Source: Diospyros lotus (taxonomy: Eukaryota > Streptophyta > Magnoliopsida > Ericales > Ebenaceae). From it: a DNA stretch of 64,000 nucleotides. The notes beneath the pieces were generated by a model. The model searched no databases. It saw only the letters and a program-made list of their open reading frames with translations, and was not told the origin of the DNA. The position numbers were made by a program, and so were the translations under genes. Below are positions 31,042 to 43,814 of the stretch, piece after piece. The stretch is taken from the NCBI RefSeq assembly GCF_014633365.1, contig NC_068344.1, positions 7,579,669 to 7,643,668 of the forward strand. Reading direction: 5' to 3'. Numbering within the stretch: position 1 is the stretch's first letter; each line of letters opens with the position of its first letter.

Positions 31042-33768
31042 TTATTCATCCTCCACCCATCAAGGATCAAAGACTCGCCGGTCTGAATTATGAAAGGAAC
31101 GAAAGAAGTTAATTTTGGATACCTCATTGTAAATTTGTTGTGCCCTTTGTGTCTATTCAAAAAAAAAAAAAACTAGAAAATATAAATAGTCACTTTTCTT
31201 TACACTCGGATCACTATACTTCAAATTAGTATCAAATTTCATAATTAACGTCTTTAAAAGATGTTGACGTGACTAACAATGTGAACGACTAAATAATAGA
31301 AGAATCACGTTACATGTATATCACTTTTGTATATCTTGAGATACACAAAAGAGTATTATGACCAAAATATCCCTCGTCTCTATGCGCTTCACGCACCTCT
31401 ATGCGTTTCATGAGGGACTTTTTGTCATTGGCACACCTTTATGTAGCCCAAGGTGTACACAAAGGTGTACCAATAACATTTTCCATAATAGAAATAGTTA
31501 GTTGACTTTGCACAAAATACAAAAAGGTCATTAAACTTTTCACTAAAATATAAAAAAGTCACTAAATTTTGTACTAAAGTACAAAAATGTCACTATTTAG
31601 TTAATCTCTTTTAATTACAATTGACAGTAATTATAAAATTATATACTAATTTAAAGTTTAGTAACTTTTTAATTATAAATTAAAATTTAATAATATTTTT
31701 TATATCTTAATATAAAATTTAATGACGATTTATGCCATTTAGCTCATATAAAGAGGTGTATGTGAACAAGAAAAGAATTCCACTCCTGAGAAAGCCACCT
31801 CTTTAATGGGCTAGGGGGAAGATAGGTGGGCCACCAATATATTCAACATGAACAAAAGAATAGATTGGGCCCCATCTTTGGGCTCGCAAGAAGAGTGGGC
31901 CTCAGGCCCAGAGATCATTCTTTCCCATTACTCTTACATGGAGATGGAGGTCCCCTAAACAGTGCCATTAATTAAGTGACCTAATTAATGAATATATATA
32001 TATATATATATGAGAAAGGACCACGTGCCGTGCGGTGCGGTGCAGTGCAGTGCAGTTGTGACGGGTCAAGGTTACTAATCCTCCAGACAGAAGAATTGAA
32101 AGGGTACCCTTCAAAAGCAAAGCAGCCGCTGCTGCCCCCACAATGTCCCAATTATCTCTCCCTAACGTACGCCTGTGTGGGGACCCCGTCCCCATTGCAG
32201 GCGGGCACATACAATACGAAGCCGCCATCAATATGGACCATTTTTCTATCTACATATGTTCCCTTCCACTTGCTATATATATTTCCATTTCCAACTCGTG
32301 GGCTGCCCATCATCTAACCATCAAACCAAAAGGCGAGGGCTATTGGTATGGTATGGTATGGTATGGTATGGTTACAAAAAATTATATATTTAATTAACAC
32401 TCATCCGTAGATATACACAAAAAATTATATATATTCTGATGAGAAGATAAATCTTTAATTTAAGATAAATCTCAATTACAGTAAAATTTGATATTTTAAT
32501 TAAAATTAAATTAAAAATCTCAAACTCAAAAGATGAATTTGATTGTTTGGTCATGTCTTCTGGATTCTTAGCCTTAGCACCATGTATGATTGTGTGTGTG
32601 TGTGTGTGTGAACCCAAACCCAAGCTTCCATGCAAGTTTTGCTGAATATAGTTTAGTCAAATCTTTACCTAACAATGGAGGCAACACCCATGAAATAAAA
32701 ATACAACTGATGGTATTATAAATGAGATCGAATATGGCTTATAGTTTTTTTTATATAAAAGGTAACATATTGGTAGCACCAATGATTGATTGTAAGGTCC
32801 AATCCAAAACGTTGGATCTTACTTGGGGTATTATAAATGGTTGATAATGGCAGCCCCCTCCGCCCAGCCCCAACGGAATTGAAAAGTAAGCAAGGACTCC
32901 CACTCAAAGCAAAGACCTTTGAACACGTCAAAAGACAAAAGCTAAAACGACTTGGAAATTGGAATCGGCGACCAATCTCCATTTTTCTCCTTTCCTTATA
33001 TTTCACTCCCCGGGATATCAGACGTCCCCACGAGTCCCACTCCCAGATTGTATCTGGTTCTCGATATCTCTATAAATAATAATAAATAAATATGATTACA
33101 AATATAAAAATGGGATTTTTATCACTAAAAATACCCCCCCCCCCCCTCTCTCTCTCTCTCTATTATATATATATAATATTTAAATAAGATAAAAGTCAAT
33201 ATATCTTAATTATATATAGATAGATATTATATATGTTTGAAACTTCGAAGATTCTCAAAATTCCACTCATGGTCTTTCTTGGCCAGCGTATGGGCGCCTT
33301 CATCTGCATCTTCTTCGTCTTCCTCTCTCACTCTCTCTCTTGTATTTATCATCATCCTTTCTCCATGGCTATATAGCTCTCTTCTCAACTAGATTTGCAT
33401 ATTTAGGGTTCTTGATCTGTCTCACAGGGTTCATCCTCTCTGATTGCATGTCGGGGTTTGGGCAAGTATGAGATTCCGTTTAATGTGTTTCTCTATCTGT
33501 GTATTCTGTACAGAATCATCTTGATTTATTTTCTATATATATATATATAGCGTTTTCTCTGAGAAAATTTACAGTCTATGGATTCTTAGTGGAAGAATCC
33601 AGAAAAAAGGTTCCATAATTCTTGTACGTAATCCCATATTCCTTCCGATATATATCAGAGAGAAGAGAGAAGAAAGAACCTCCCTTTTTGAAAAGGATTG
33701 GATTGCCGGTCTCCCTGTGTTTCTCTCCCCAGAAATCAGAGAATAATAGTCTATCATCTGTTATTATC
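31042..33768. other. Intergenic region between the two glycosyltransferase genes
   Basis: Contains the 3' flank of the first gene and the presumed promoter and leader of the second. Simple repeats include (GGTAT)5 at 32345-32369, (TG)10 at 32591-32610, and a C run followed by CT and TA repeats at 33132-33175. Short gtcactaaa/aaaagtcac phrases at 31500-31700 look like old transposon debris. No additional gene is supported; a TATA-rich tract sits at 33530-33550 ahead of the second gene. Confidence 0.55.
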
Positions 33769-36387
33769 ATGAAGAGCCAATACCCTAATTTACTGCCCTC
33801 AACCGCCAAGCTCTTCACTGCTCCAATCCATCGTTCCTACGTCGTTTCTTGCTTCTTCTTCTTCGCCTTTGGCCTTACCTTCGGCGTAATTCTCAGCTTC
33901 TATCTCAATCACTTTTCCTTGAATCTGCACTTCACCCAGCTCTCCGCCGACGTCTCCACTATGCCGACCGACGGCGGACGATTCGAGGAGTTCCTGCAGC
34001 CGTCAAATCTCACGCACGACATGAACGATGAGGAGCTGCTTTGGAGAGCGTCGATGACTCCGAGGATTCGGGAGCCTCCATTCAAACGAGTCCCGAAGGT
34101 TGCTTTCATGTTCTTGACGAGAGGGCCTGTTCTTCTGGCACCCTTGTGGGAGAAGTTCTTCAAAGGCCACCAAGGGTTTTACTCCATTTATGTCCACTCC
34201 GATCCCTCTTTCAACCTGTCGGAGCCGGAAAATTCGGTCTTCTATGGCCGCCGAATTCCCAGCAAGGTCAGTGATCCATCTTCAATCCTCTACTAATTAT
34301 AATTCAATAATGAATGAATTTTGGTCTAGAACAAGACAAATTGATTGCCCAATCTGTTGTTCTTTAGGCTTTAACGATGATTTTGCTGACATGATAAATT
34401 GCTCTTACTTTGATCTTAATAATTATCATCAAAATTAAAATAAAAGCAAATTAGCCATGTGTCCAATCAACCTATCAAGTCGATTTATACAAGAACTGAA
34501 GATCATAATTACCTTCCCCGAATAAGATTCTATAAAAACTAATCTTCCACGCATCCCTAAAAAGAAGGTGCCATATTCTAATCAACTTAATTATTTTATG
34601 GCTGCTTTTAATTAGTATTATATATGGTTTCGATTCAATAATTTAATGTGACATAACAGACATTAGCTTTGTCGAACGAGGGGGAGATATTTGAGAAGAT
34701 ATTCCCACCACATATTCGTATTTTCCCATCAGTAAATTTTCTTTTCTCTGGGAAAACTTTCCTTCCTACCAAACAGTGGATAAGATGAAGCGTGATGGTA
34801 TGATTTAACTCCTGATTGTACTTGCCGACAGTTCATGTGAATAAGATTTTCGTCCTCGCCAATCAATTGTAGACTGATTAAGGGAAGACAAAATTAATGT
34901 GGAACAGTGGAAGGCTATATTTCCCAGTAAATTCCAGCTTCATGAATGCCTTTCAACCTTATCAGAAGTGCAAGTCTTTTTCCTCTTCAAGTCTTTTCAC
35001 AACAGAGATAATTCTCATAGACAAAATATTAAATACAATTAAAAATAATTAATTTATTAGAGAGTATAAATTTCATATATGTACTTGTTTCTTTAATCTA
35101 ATTAAGACTTGTGGCAATGACAAAGACATATAAAGGGTAATGCTAATAATTCTCTTAATAATAATGATTAATACAATAAATGTTTATTATTTTAGATAAT
35201 GTGTATTTATCATCACATATTATTTTTAATTTTAAAATTATTTTTTAAATTAATTAAATAATTTTAAACATGATGTATCTATCATCAACTATACAATTGT
35301 GTGGAAGTCTATTAATTACATTGTAGATGCTAAGAGCTCCCATTGATAAATGTGCCCAACGGCCATCCCAGAATGTGAGCCCAGAAATTGAACACTGAGC
35401 AAGCATATGGTTCTTTACTTATTGGCTGCAACCCACCCCTAACTTTTGGGCCCAAAAAAGCCTACCCTCACATGATAAGGGACACTTGCCTTTCAAGGGC
35501 CATCCCTCTGTTCACTCTATCTTTCTTGGATCCACTCGTTAGTTTTCTTAAGTCTGTGTGGGGCAGTTTAATTGTTTTATCTTAAAGACATTAGAAAATT
35601 TTAATTAGCTGGAGTCGTAGAGATAACTTTGCAGCCAGCCACAATCCTTGAAGATTTATATGTTTAAGTTTTATTTGTTAATACGATATAGTATTTAATG
35701 AATGAATATTGGTTACTTTGCTTGACGGATGCGATATTGATGCAGGGAGTGGAATGGGGAAAGGTGAACATGATGGAAGCAGAGCGGCGCCTGCTGGCCA
35801 ACGCCCTCCTGGACGTCTCGAACCAGCGCTTCGTCCTCCTCTCGGAATCCTGCATCCCCCTCTTCAACTTCTCCACCATCTACTCCTACCTCATCAACTC
35901 CACCTCCACCTTCGTCGAAGCCTACGACCTCCCTGGCCCCGTCGGCCGCGGCCGCTACAGCCACCATATGGCCCCCAACATCACGCTCCGCCAATGGCGG
36001 AAGGGCTCCCAGTGGTTCGAAATCGACCGCCAGCTCGCCCTCGAGGTCATCTCCGACGACAAGTATTTCCCGACGTTCAAGAGCTACTGCAAGGGCGCCT
36101 GCTACGCTGACGAGCACTACCTACCGACGTTTGTGAGCAGTAGGTTCTGGGAGAGGAATTCGAACAGAAGCTTGACGTGGGTGGACTGGTCCAAGGGCGG
36201 CCCGCATCCGGCTAAGTTTATCAGAACGGACGTGACGGTGGAGCTTTTGGAGAAGATGAGGAGCCGGAAGGAATGTAAATATAATGGGAATGTGACGAGG
36301 GTTTGCTTCTTGTTTGCCAGGAAGTTTACGCCCCATGCTCTGGACAGGCTGCTGAGGTTTGCCCCCAAAGTTATGCAATTTAATTAA
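33769..36387 (+). CDS. BC10-like GT14 glycosyltransferase, second of a tandem pair
   Basis: Two exons, 33769-34266 and 35746-36387, joined by a canonical GT-AG intron of 1479 bp, encode 379 residues of the same GT14 family. The start at 33769 gives a short N-terminal tail before a membrane anchor at about residues 24-46; an upstream in-frame ATG at 33622 would add 49 residues with no family match. Blocks seen: [15 protein letters not shown] (86-100), [96 protein letters not shown] and [14 protein letters not shown]. The shared intron position and strong similarity to the gene at 29685 point to tandem duplication; the intron differs ninefold in length. Predicted Golgi type II enzyme acting on cell-wall or glycoprotein glycans; substrate unknown. 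Confidence 0.93.
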
Positions 36388-37109
36388 TTGATCATATATA
36401 CATATATATATATAGGGTTAGGGTTAACATTTATTAATTTGTGATGATCTTGGGGTATGGAATGAGTTTGCCCTTGGATTATTTCATTGATTTCTTCAAT
36501 TATTATTTTTCATAAATTTGTTTGATAATTAAATTGTAATCAAACATGTAAACGGAAAGGAGGAAGAAAATGAGAAAGTGAGTCATATTTTTAAATTTTT
36601 GTCAATTTCTTGTGTCCATTTGAAAACGAAAAACAACAAATCTTCTATAACTTTAATCGGGATATATCCCGGGCCTTACAACAAAACTGTTGTTATCAGG
36701 ACAAAACAATGAATTTATTTAATAGAAAACGTCATCGTCTAACCATCTAAGTCTACAAGGAAGAATATAGTCAAAAAATAATGGGAGATCTTCGCGCAAA
36801 TATACGAATACTTAAGTTAAACACTAAAGATAAAAATTGTATAACAAAATTTTCATCAGTATCATATACGCATATTTTTTGGAATGAGTGTTTGCATATT
36901 TAAACAGAATCATAGAGTAATCTCTAATTCAAAATTAGGACTCTTACGGATAATATAATATCATATTATTTTGAGAATAATAATAATTAATTTTTTTATA
37001 TTTAAAATATTTTTGACATTCATTAGAGATTATAATTGAGAAAACTAATAGACTTAGAGTCAGTGGACTAAATTGAAAAATGAAAGGTTAAGTAAATGGA
37101 TTTAGAGTT
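36388..37109. other. 3' flank of the second glycosyltransferase, no gene
   Basis: AT-rich sequence up to the LTR at 37110. I see no coding motif or element boundary. Confidence 0.55.
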
Positions 37110-37928
37110 TGTCGACATTAGGAATTAGTCGACCTTGATTCGTTGATCCGCACTGATGTAGTGAATCCGAGAAGGAGATAATGGGTTATCTGGCTCGATT
37201 TGTTAACCTGCCGACCAGTCTCTGCAATATACTCTGATGCTCAAGTAAGTGAACGAGTAAATAAAATTACAGAGTATCAGTAAGTTAGCTGGAAAAAGCA
37301 TATTATGGCTCTAAAAAAAGTTGGTTAATATATAGGAGGGGATGAGATGTCCTCTAGTCTGTGTTGTACGTCCGTAAGTGATGGGACATAATATCTAGCG
37401 TCGGCGAAAACGCTCATGTAGCAACAAGGTATTGACGGGACCCTCATTAATGTGGATGTGATCCGTCATTAATAAGGATGTGATCTAAGGTGAACGCGCG
37501 AAAATCCAGATGCGACTGTAATGATGTTTATTGCAAGAGGCCAGGATGGGACTAACGCGAGCCAATCAAATGGGCCAAAAGGGTAGGGCCAGGTTAGGCC
37601 TGAATGGCCCAGCTGGGACGGCTCATAGCCCATAAATATTCTCCGGCATATGACTCTCTCGTTATGCGAGCTAACCGGCTAGACTGGTGAACTGCAAAAG
37701 TTCGCTAGAAGCTTGCTAGAAGTGCAATTGGGGGCTCTCTCAAATAGGCCGGTGAGCTAGAGGCATTCCTGGGAGCTCGCTTGGCCCTACGATCCGAGCT
37801 TAGGCTCCAGCAATGCGTGAGCTCGCTTCGACAAACTTAGCTCGAGATCTACTGGACCTTATGCAATTGGGCCGGCCCACTGCTTTGAACCCAACCCATG
37901 AAGAGTAGAACGGGAAATACTTGTAACA
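37110..37928 (-). repeat. 3' LTR of the Tat element, 819 bp
   Basis: Plus-strand limits are TGTCGACATT and CTTGTAACA. It aligns end to end with the copy at 49996-50814, which has the same length. Confidence 0.92.
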
Positions 37929-37944
37929 TCGAGCCCCCCAACTC
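37929..37944 (-). other. Polypurine tract of the Tat element
   Basis: On the minus strand GAGTTGGGGGGCTCGA lies directly before the 3' LTR, the expected site for plus-strand DNA priming during reverse transcription. Confidence 0.7.
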
Positions 37945-38761
37945 GTAGTGCGATTTTTGAACTGGGAGTTGACACGTGCCAACCACTCCAGCTGTTAATA
38001 CATCTTTCAGCTTTCCGTCCAATTGTTTCATATCATGTCGTTTCATGCAGTATGTCTTGTCTGTGGCGCATTTAATGCGCACGTTTCCCATAATTGCTTA
38101 ATCATCATGTTCGTGGGCCCCACGCTTTTGCGCACAGCTATTGGATTTAGGGCAGCTCGTCGGTCTCTTCATCCAACGGTGGAGTGCCTTGAACTATAAA
38201 AGGGAGAGGGGTTTCCTTTTCCCCATTTTTACCGTATTATTTCAAAAATACTCCTTGCTTCTGCAACCTCCTTCCTCTCAACTCCAAGATTCCATTGCCG
38301 ACGGTCCCGAAGCTTCTTTGCCTTTCGCCTTCGCTTTCCAACTGGTTCCCTTCCCTGACTCTTACAGCAATCGATCAAGAATAGTAAGTTTCTCACATTC
38401 CTTTAATGAATCTGATTCAGCTCCCATTCTTCCCGTCGATTCCGTCTCCATGCCCTGCCTTTTGGCGATGGCTGTGCATCTCATAGGGCTAGCTTTTATT
38501 TATTTTAGGAGGTTTAATAGGCTTAGAAACTCAGCCCCCTTTTCTTTCGAGTCATACCCTATTGTGAAGCACGCGACCTGATAGATAGGAAGTATCCCTA
38601 GGAGTTTCGGTTCAGCGTTCTGATACGTTTTTCTTTTTTTTGCCTTTTCATCGTAGATGTCTACATCAGGTCAGAAGTGTCACAACCACAAGGTAGAGGA
38701 CGATAACTCCTCAAGCTCTTAGGAGCACAGAGAAGTGATGCTTCCACGGACTGCTTAGAAC

Positions 38762-41012
38762 ATGGCTTCGTCCGATTCGGAGGTTGCTAAGAGAGTTCCT
38801 CAGTGTATCACCACCGCAATAGTCCAGCGAGCTGCCGAGAAGCGTACGTGCAACTCGCGAGATCTTCAAGCATTATCCTTCGAGGCTGAAAGTCAGCGAC
38901 TTGACATCGTGTGCTTCCACGTACCACCTCCCCTGCGGCACTTGTCTGATGGTCTATTCTTCTGGTAATCATGCAGCTTTTCCTCCTGCAGGGTGCATCG
39001 CCATCAACCCCAAACACTTAGAATTTGGTTTTAGGTTTCCACTCCAGCCCTACCTCATAAACATTTTGAGCGACCTTAAGCTCGCTCCTTTCCAACTGAC
39101 CCCTAACTCATACGCCCAAATAACCTCTCTTGCCCTTCTTTTCAAAAAGAACAAACTTCCTCTTCCAACCCCTAGAATACTGAGGTACCTTTACTCTTTC
39201 AAAGGTACAAAGGACAGGTTGTATTATATGGTAGCTCGTTTTTCAGACTACAAGAGAGTCTTGCCTCGAGGGAAGGCCAAGGGCAAGTCCAATGTAGGGG
39301 ACTATAAGTCTCAATGGTTCTACATTTCCTGTTCTTCTCTCCAAGACCTTAACAACTTTAACTTTGTTCTTATACTAAGTAAGGAGTTTTTCGGCCCGCA
39401 CTTGCAGCAGCGATTCATTTGTTATCATCATTTTTTCTTTTTTATTTACAGGTGTCTTTCCAATTTTGCAGACGTCACTGGTGGGCAGCTCGAGCTAACC
39501 ATCTCCGAGGCATAAGATTTTCAAGCAACTTCGGAAGCGAAGACTGACGAAGACGACAGCGAGTTCTACGACTCTCTACTTTGTGACTACCAACTCGCTC
39601 CCCTTTCGGGATCAAGTAAATCAGGAGGAACGGCATTCGAGTTCATGGCCAAAAGGAGATAAGGTCAGTCTTCGACGAGGTCAACTTTGACGGGAGTCCA
39701 ATCAGGGAGAGTAGTGTTCGTGGAGAAGTTACGGTCGTGGTCTTGCTAACGTTATCAGAAGCGATGAAGCTCCAACTCGAATGACCCAGCTCTTATGCTA
39801 TCTCAAGCGTTCCTAAGGTCGTTCGCGCGTCCTCTTCTCCTACAAAAGTCCAAGGGGCGGGAACTCGCACTGAGGCGGCCAGCTCGAGTCGCGACCTTGT
39901 CACTTTACCCTGTTCTGATCCCGCACCAATTGTCGCGGCTTCATCAAACCCGATTCTCGCAAGTACCTCCTCGTAGTGGGAAGCGGCCATAGCTATTGCG
40001 AGTCATGGGAACTTAGTGGTTCACGAGAAGGCTCCTGGGAGTAAAAGGAAAAACCCTCCGACCTCGCAGGCCGTTCAACATGCTCAGGCTAACAAGGGGA
40101 AGAAAACAAACACCCCTGCAGAGCTGAGCGCATCTGAGGTCGCAGCCGGTGGGATGTATTTCACGCCCCTCCTTGATAGCTTAGATAAGGTTCTTGGTAA
40201 CTATGCCAAGAACCTGGATAGGAGGGAAGTATTGGGCGAGGCGCTCGACGACTATGTTGCTCGTCATAATCTTCTGGTAAGGCTCTTTACCCATTCTCAT
40301 ACTTCTTGCTTTATTTCTTTCAAATGTATTGACCCCTTAGGCCTTGTAGGCTTCCTTGGGCGTCTTCAAGCAGAAAGAGGAGAGAGCTCGCATCGCGAAA
40401 GAGAAAGAGAAGCTCGAAGGCACCATCGAGGTGCTGAAGAAGGACTAGAAAAAATTGGAGGAGAAACTGGCTTTCGTGACCAATGAGTCCAAGAAGTACC
40501 GTAACACGATCGAGGGCTTAGAGGACCGAGTAAGGGATGCTGAAAGAGTCAAGAATGAGCTCGAGGACGAGCTGTACCGACAAAAGCAGTTGTTCGATAC
40601 AACCTGTTCCCAAGCTGCTTCGAAGTTAAATAAGGCTGAGGCCAAGCTGGCAGCAAAGCGAGGCAACTTGGAGTAAGCCAGGCAGCGAGCTGAAATGGAA
40701 GAGAAGGAGATTGATAAATTAAAGGTCGACGTAGAGGTTCAAGTCGCGAAGGAGCGTGAGGAGGTCAAGTCTGACGTTTATAGTGCGTTTGTTTTCACTT
40801 TCTGGAAAGTGCATCTAGACCTCGACTTCTCTTGCTTTGGCGAGGAAGCGATAGAGGCAGTGAAGAAATATGCCGCCGATGCTGCAAGCTTAAGAGTCGC
40901 TGCGACCTCGTCCGAACCCGATCAAACCATGGTCGATCTTTCTACTAAGGATGCCACCAATCTTGTTCCCCAAGACGCGACAACCCCTAGCTCAAATCCT
41001 CTAGGTCATTAG
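38762..41012 (+). pseudogene. Antisense coiled-coil ORF of the Tat element
   Basis: Opposite to gag-pol, between integrase and the 3' LTR, the plus strand carries the extra ORF known from Grande-type Tat elements (annotated in plants as putative gypsy-type transposon protein). 38762-38966 begins MASSDSEVAKRVP and has QCITTAIVQRAAEK. A frame break follows. 38901-39515 contains a conserved-looking domain with LEFGFRFPLQPYLINILSDL, LAPFQLTPNSYAQ and a QWFYIS motif. 40016-40276 reads to ARHNLL, then a GT-AG intron (40277-40349) is removable in frame, and 40350-41012 is a long charged coiled coil (EERARIAKEKEKLEG, LEDRVRDAERVKNELEDEL). Stops at about 40449 and 40674 and frame changes mark decay. 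Function is not established. Confidence 0.72.
40277..40349 (+). other. Putative 73-bp intron in the antisense ORF
   Basis: A GTAAGG donor after HNLL and a pyrimidine-rich stretch ending CTTGTAG allow an in-frame join to ASLGVFKQKEERARIAK, which starts the coiled coil. Without splicing the reading frame leaves the coiled-coil frame. Confidence 0.6.
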
Positions 41013-41766
41013 ACTCTTTTCTTTTTCTTTCTTGATTCTTATACTTGGACTTTGGAAGCAATACATTTCTCTTATTCAATCAAATTTCTGCTTCTTTATC
41101 ATTTGTTGCGAATTGAAAGCCGAAAATAGAGACAAACAACTTTAGATAATATGTTTGAGTAAGGTATTGTTAGTTCTAGCCGTATGTCCAGTAGGTCATG
41201 ATCTAAGCTAACATACGATAACTCGTTGAATCGTTAAATTAATTTGCATTTCGCTGTCAAGTTATACGTCCAGGTAGATTGTAATTCGATCCTAGCTAAC
41301 GTACCATGACCTTTAAAGGCTTTGGCGAGGTCGAGATGAACACCTAGGTAGGTCGCAGTCCATGACTTTTGTCAAGATGAGAGAACCCCGGCTAGTGGAC
41401 CATGACTCAATAGGTTTTTAACCGAGGTGATAGCTTAATAGGCGCCAAATCATGACACTGCGATCAAGGTGAATGGGCTCTAGTTCGCCGACCACGACCT
41501 AGGGCAAAGACTAAGATCAATGCTCAGATAAGTCACAAACCATAGCATGTTGGCCAAGTTGAATGGGCCCCAACTCGCAAACCATAGCCTTTTAACCCCA
41601 GACCATATTCTGACTCTTATTTTTAACAACCAAAGTGTGGATGTAAAAAGATTTGAAATACATATTAATATCGTACAAACATAATGCTCAATTTGACAAA
41701 GCGATATCGACGAAAGCGGGACATCAATTGATAGCTAAAAATACTAGAAAGAGAAATGTTTGCTTA

Positions 41767-43170
41767 TCAAAAATATATTCTCAGATGCTCTGCATTCCAA
41801 GCTCGTGGGAGAATTGCTTCGCTCATGTCGGCCAAGTGATATGCTCCGTTGCCCAGGCTTTCCTTTATAGTGTAGGGGCCTTCCCAGTTTGGGCCCAATA
41901 TCCCGTCGTAGGCCTTGCGAGCTCTAGGAAGAACAAGGCACAGCACAAGGTCACCAACACTGTAGCTCCGAACTCAATCCCTCCTGTTGTAATATCTTGC
42001 TACCCGTTATTGATAGGCCACCACTCTTATGCAAGCTAGCTCCCTCGTCTCCTCAAGCAAGTCAAGATTCGCGGCCAGTAGGCAGTCGTTGTTCTCTGTA
42101 TCGAAGGTGGCTCTCCGCTGACTGGTTACTTCATGTTCTGTAGGGATCATCGTCTCAGATCCATATACCATAGAGAATGGAGTTTCTCCCGTAGTGGTGC
42201 CAGTTGTAGTCCGGTAGGCTCAGAGCACGGTTTGTAGTTCGTCCACCCAGGCCCCCTTTCTGGCTTCTAACTTGGTCTTTAATATCTGCTTGATTATTTT
42301 GTTGATAGCTTCGACATGGATGTTGGTTTGTGGGTGGTCCACGGCTGTGAAGCTCTTCTTGATCCCTAGTGATTTGCAAAATTGAACGAACTGTTCGCTG
42401 GTAAATTAGGTTCCATTGTCCGTGACTATTTGTTGAGGAACTCCGAACCTGCAGATGATATTGCTCCATACAAACTTTTCTACCTTCGTGGTGGATAACT
42501 GTGCGAGCTCCTTCGCTTCTGCCCACTTAGTGAACTAATCTACAACTACTATAACATGTTTGCACCCGCTGCGAGCTGTTGGAAGTGGTCCGATCAGGTC
42601 GATGCCCCATATGGAAAAGGCCCAAGGGCTGTTGATTTGTTGCAGATAGGCGGGGGGAGCTTGTGGTATTTTTGCAAACCTTTGACACACGTCGCATTTC
42701 TTCACCCGATTTATAGCATCTTGCTTCATGGTAGGTCAGTAGAAACCCTGGCGAAATGCCTTTTGAACCAAAGATACTCCCCCAGCATGATTGCCACAGT
42801 GTCCGGCATGGATTTCTATGAGCACCACTTAGCAATCAGGCTCATCAATGCATCTAAGTAATGGGGATGAAACCCTCCTTTTGTACAGCATATCATCGTG
42901 AATGCAGTATCTGGCTACCCGAGCTCGAGTACGTCGTGCTTTTAACTTGTCACTTGGCAACTTTCCTTCTTGCAAATACTCAACGATAGGCCTCATCCAT
43001 GAATCCGGTCTTAGCTCGATTGCTAACGTCTCATTTTGCCACTCTGTGCTTGGTATGGCTAGGAACTCCACGGGGATGACCCCCAATGAGTCTGCATCTC
43101 CTACTGATGCCAAGCGAGCAAGGCATCGGGGTGAGAGTTTTGGCTCCGCATGACTTGATTCAATCTGCAC
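41767..43170 (-). pseudogene. Integrase region of the Tat element
   Basis: The minus strand reads an H-H-C-C zinc-binding region (HAGHCGNHAGG ... CDVCQRF) followed by the catalytic core with IDLIGPLP (first Asp), TDNGT (second Asp) and VEAINKIIKQ (Glu), then a C-terminal part with LGPNWEGPYTI and a last stretch ending LPRAWNAEHLRIYF at a stop at 41767. It would insert the element cDNA. Several stops (near 42745, 42535, 42405 and 42220) break the reading frame. Confidence 0.85.
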
Positions 43171-43814
43171 TCCTCAAAGAGGAAAAATAATTCCTTAACT
43201 TTCTGAAGATAGGCTACTATCTTTGGGCACTTTTCCTGATACTCCCCTTGTATCTGACAAACTAAGAGCTAGGATTCATTGAAAATTGTTAATTGCTCTG
43301 CCTTGACTTCTCTTTCCCAGCGCAAGCTAGCCAATAGCGCTTCATACTCAGCTTCATTGTTGGTCGCTCTGAATCCGAACCTCAACGCATAAGGAATCTT
43401 GTGTCCCTCCGGTCTTATTAAGAGCACGCCAACTCTAGATCCATGCTCGCTGGAGGAACCATCTAGGAATATCTCCCAGATTGGAAATACTGAGGAGGAG
43501 GGCTCCTCCACCAGTCCTATAGATTCTACGATGAAGTCTGCCAGCATTTGCCCCTTAATGACTGACCTTGGCTTGTACTCTATGTTGAATTGGGCGAGCT
43601 CAATGGCCCACTTGAGTAGATGGCCGGATGAGTCAGGCTTCTGCAAGATCTGCTGCAGTGGATGTTGGGTCAGTACACCAATCTGATGAGCTTGGAAATA
43701 GGGGCGTAACTTTCTTGACGCAACTACTAGGGAAAAGGCGAGCTTCTCCATGGAGGCGTACCTTATTTCGGCATCAAGTAGCCTGTGGCTCACATAATAT
43801 ACAGGGTACTTCAC
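43171..43814 (-). pseudogene. RNase H and second (archaeal-type) RNase H region
   Basis: The part starting MKYPVYYVSHRLLDAE and running to QFNIEYKPRS and ADFIVES is the end of the usual RT-linked RNase H. It is followed by EIFLDGSSSEHGSRVGVLLI and NNEAEYEALLASL, hallmarks of the additional archaeal-type RNase H of Tat elements. The next catalytic position reads FNES followed by a stop at 43269-43271, where an Asp-Ser is normal, so the domain is defective. Confidence 0.82.

Noticed and set aside
33622..33768. Upstream in-frame Met for the second glycosyltransferase
   Set aside because: The extra 49 residues do not match the family, and the Met at 33769 gives the normal short tail before the membrane anchor.
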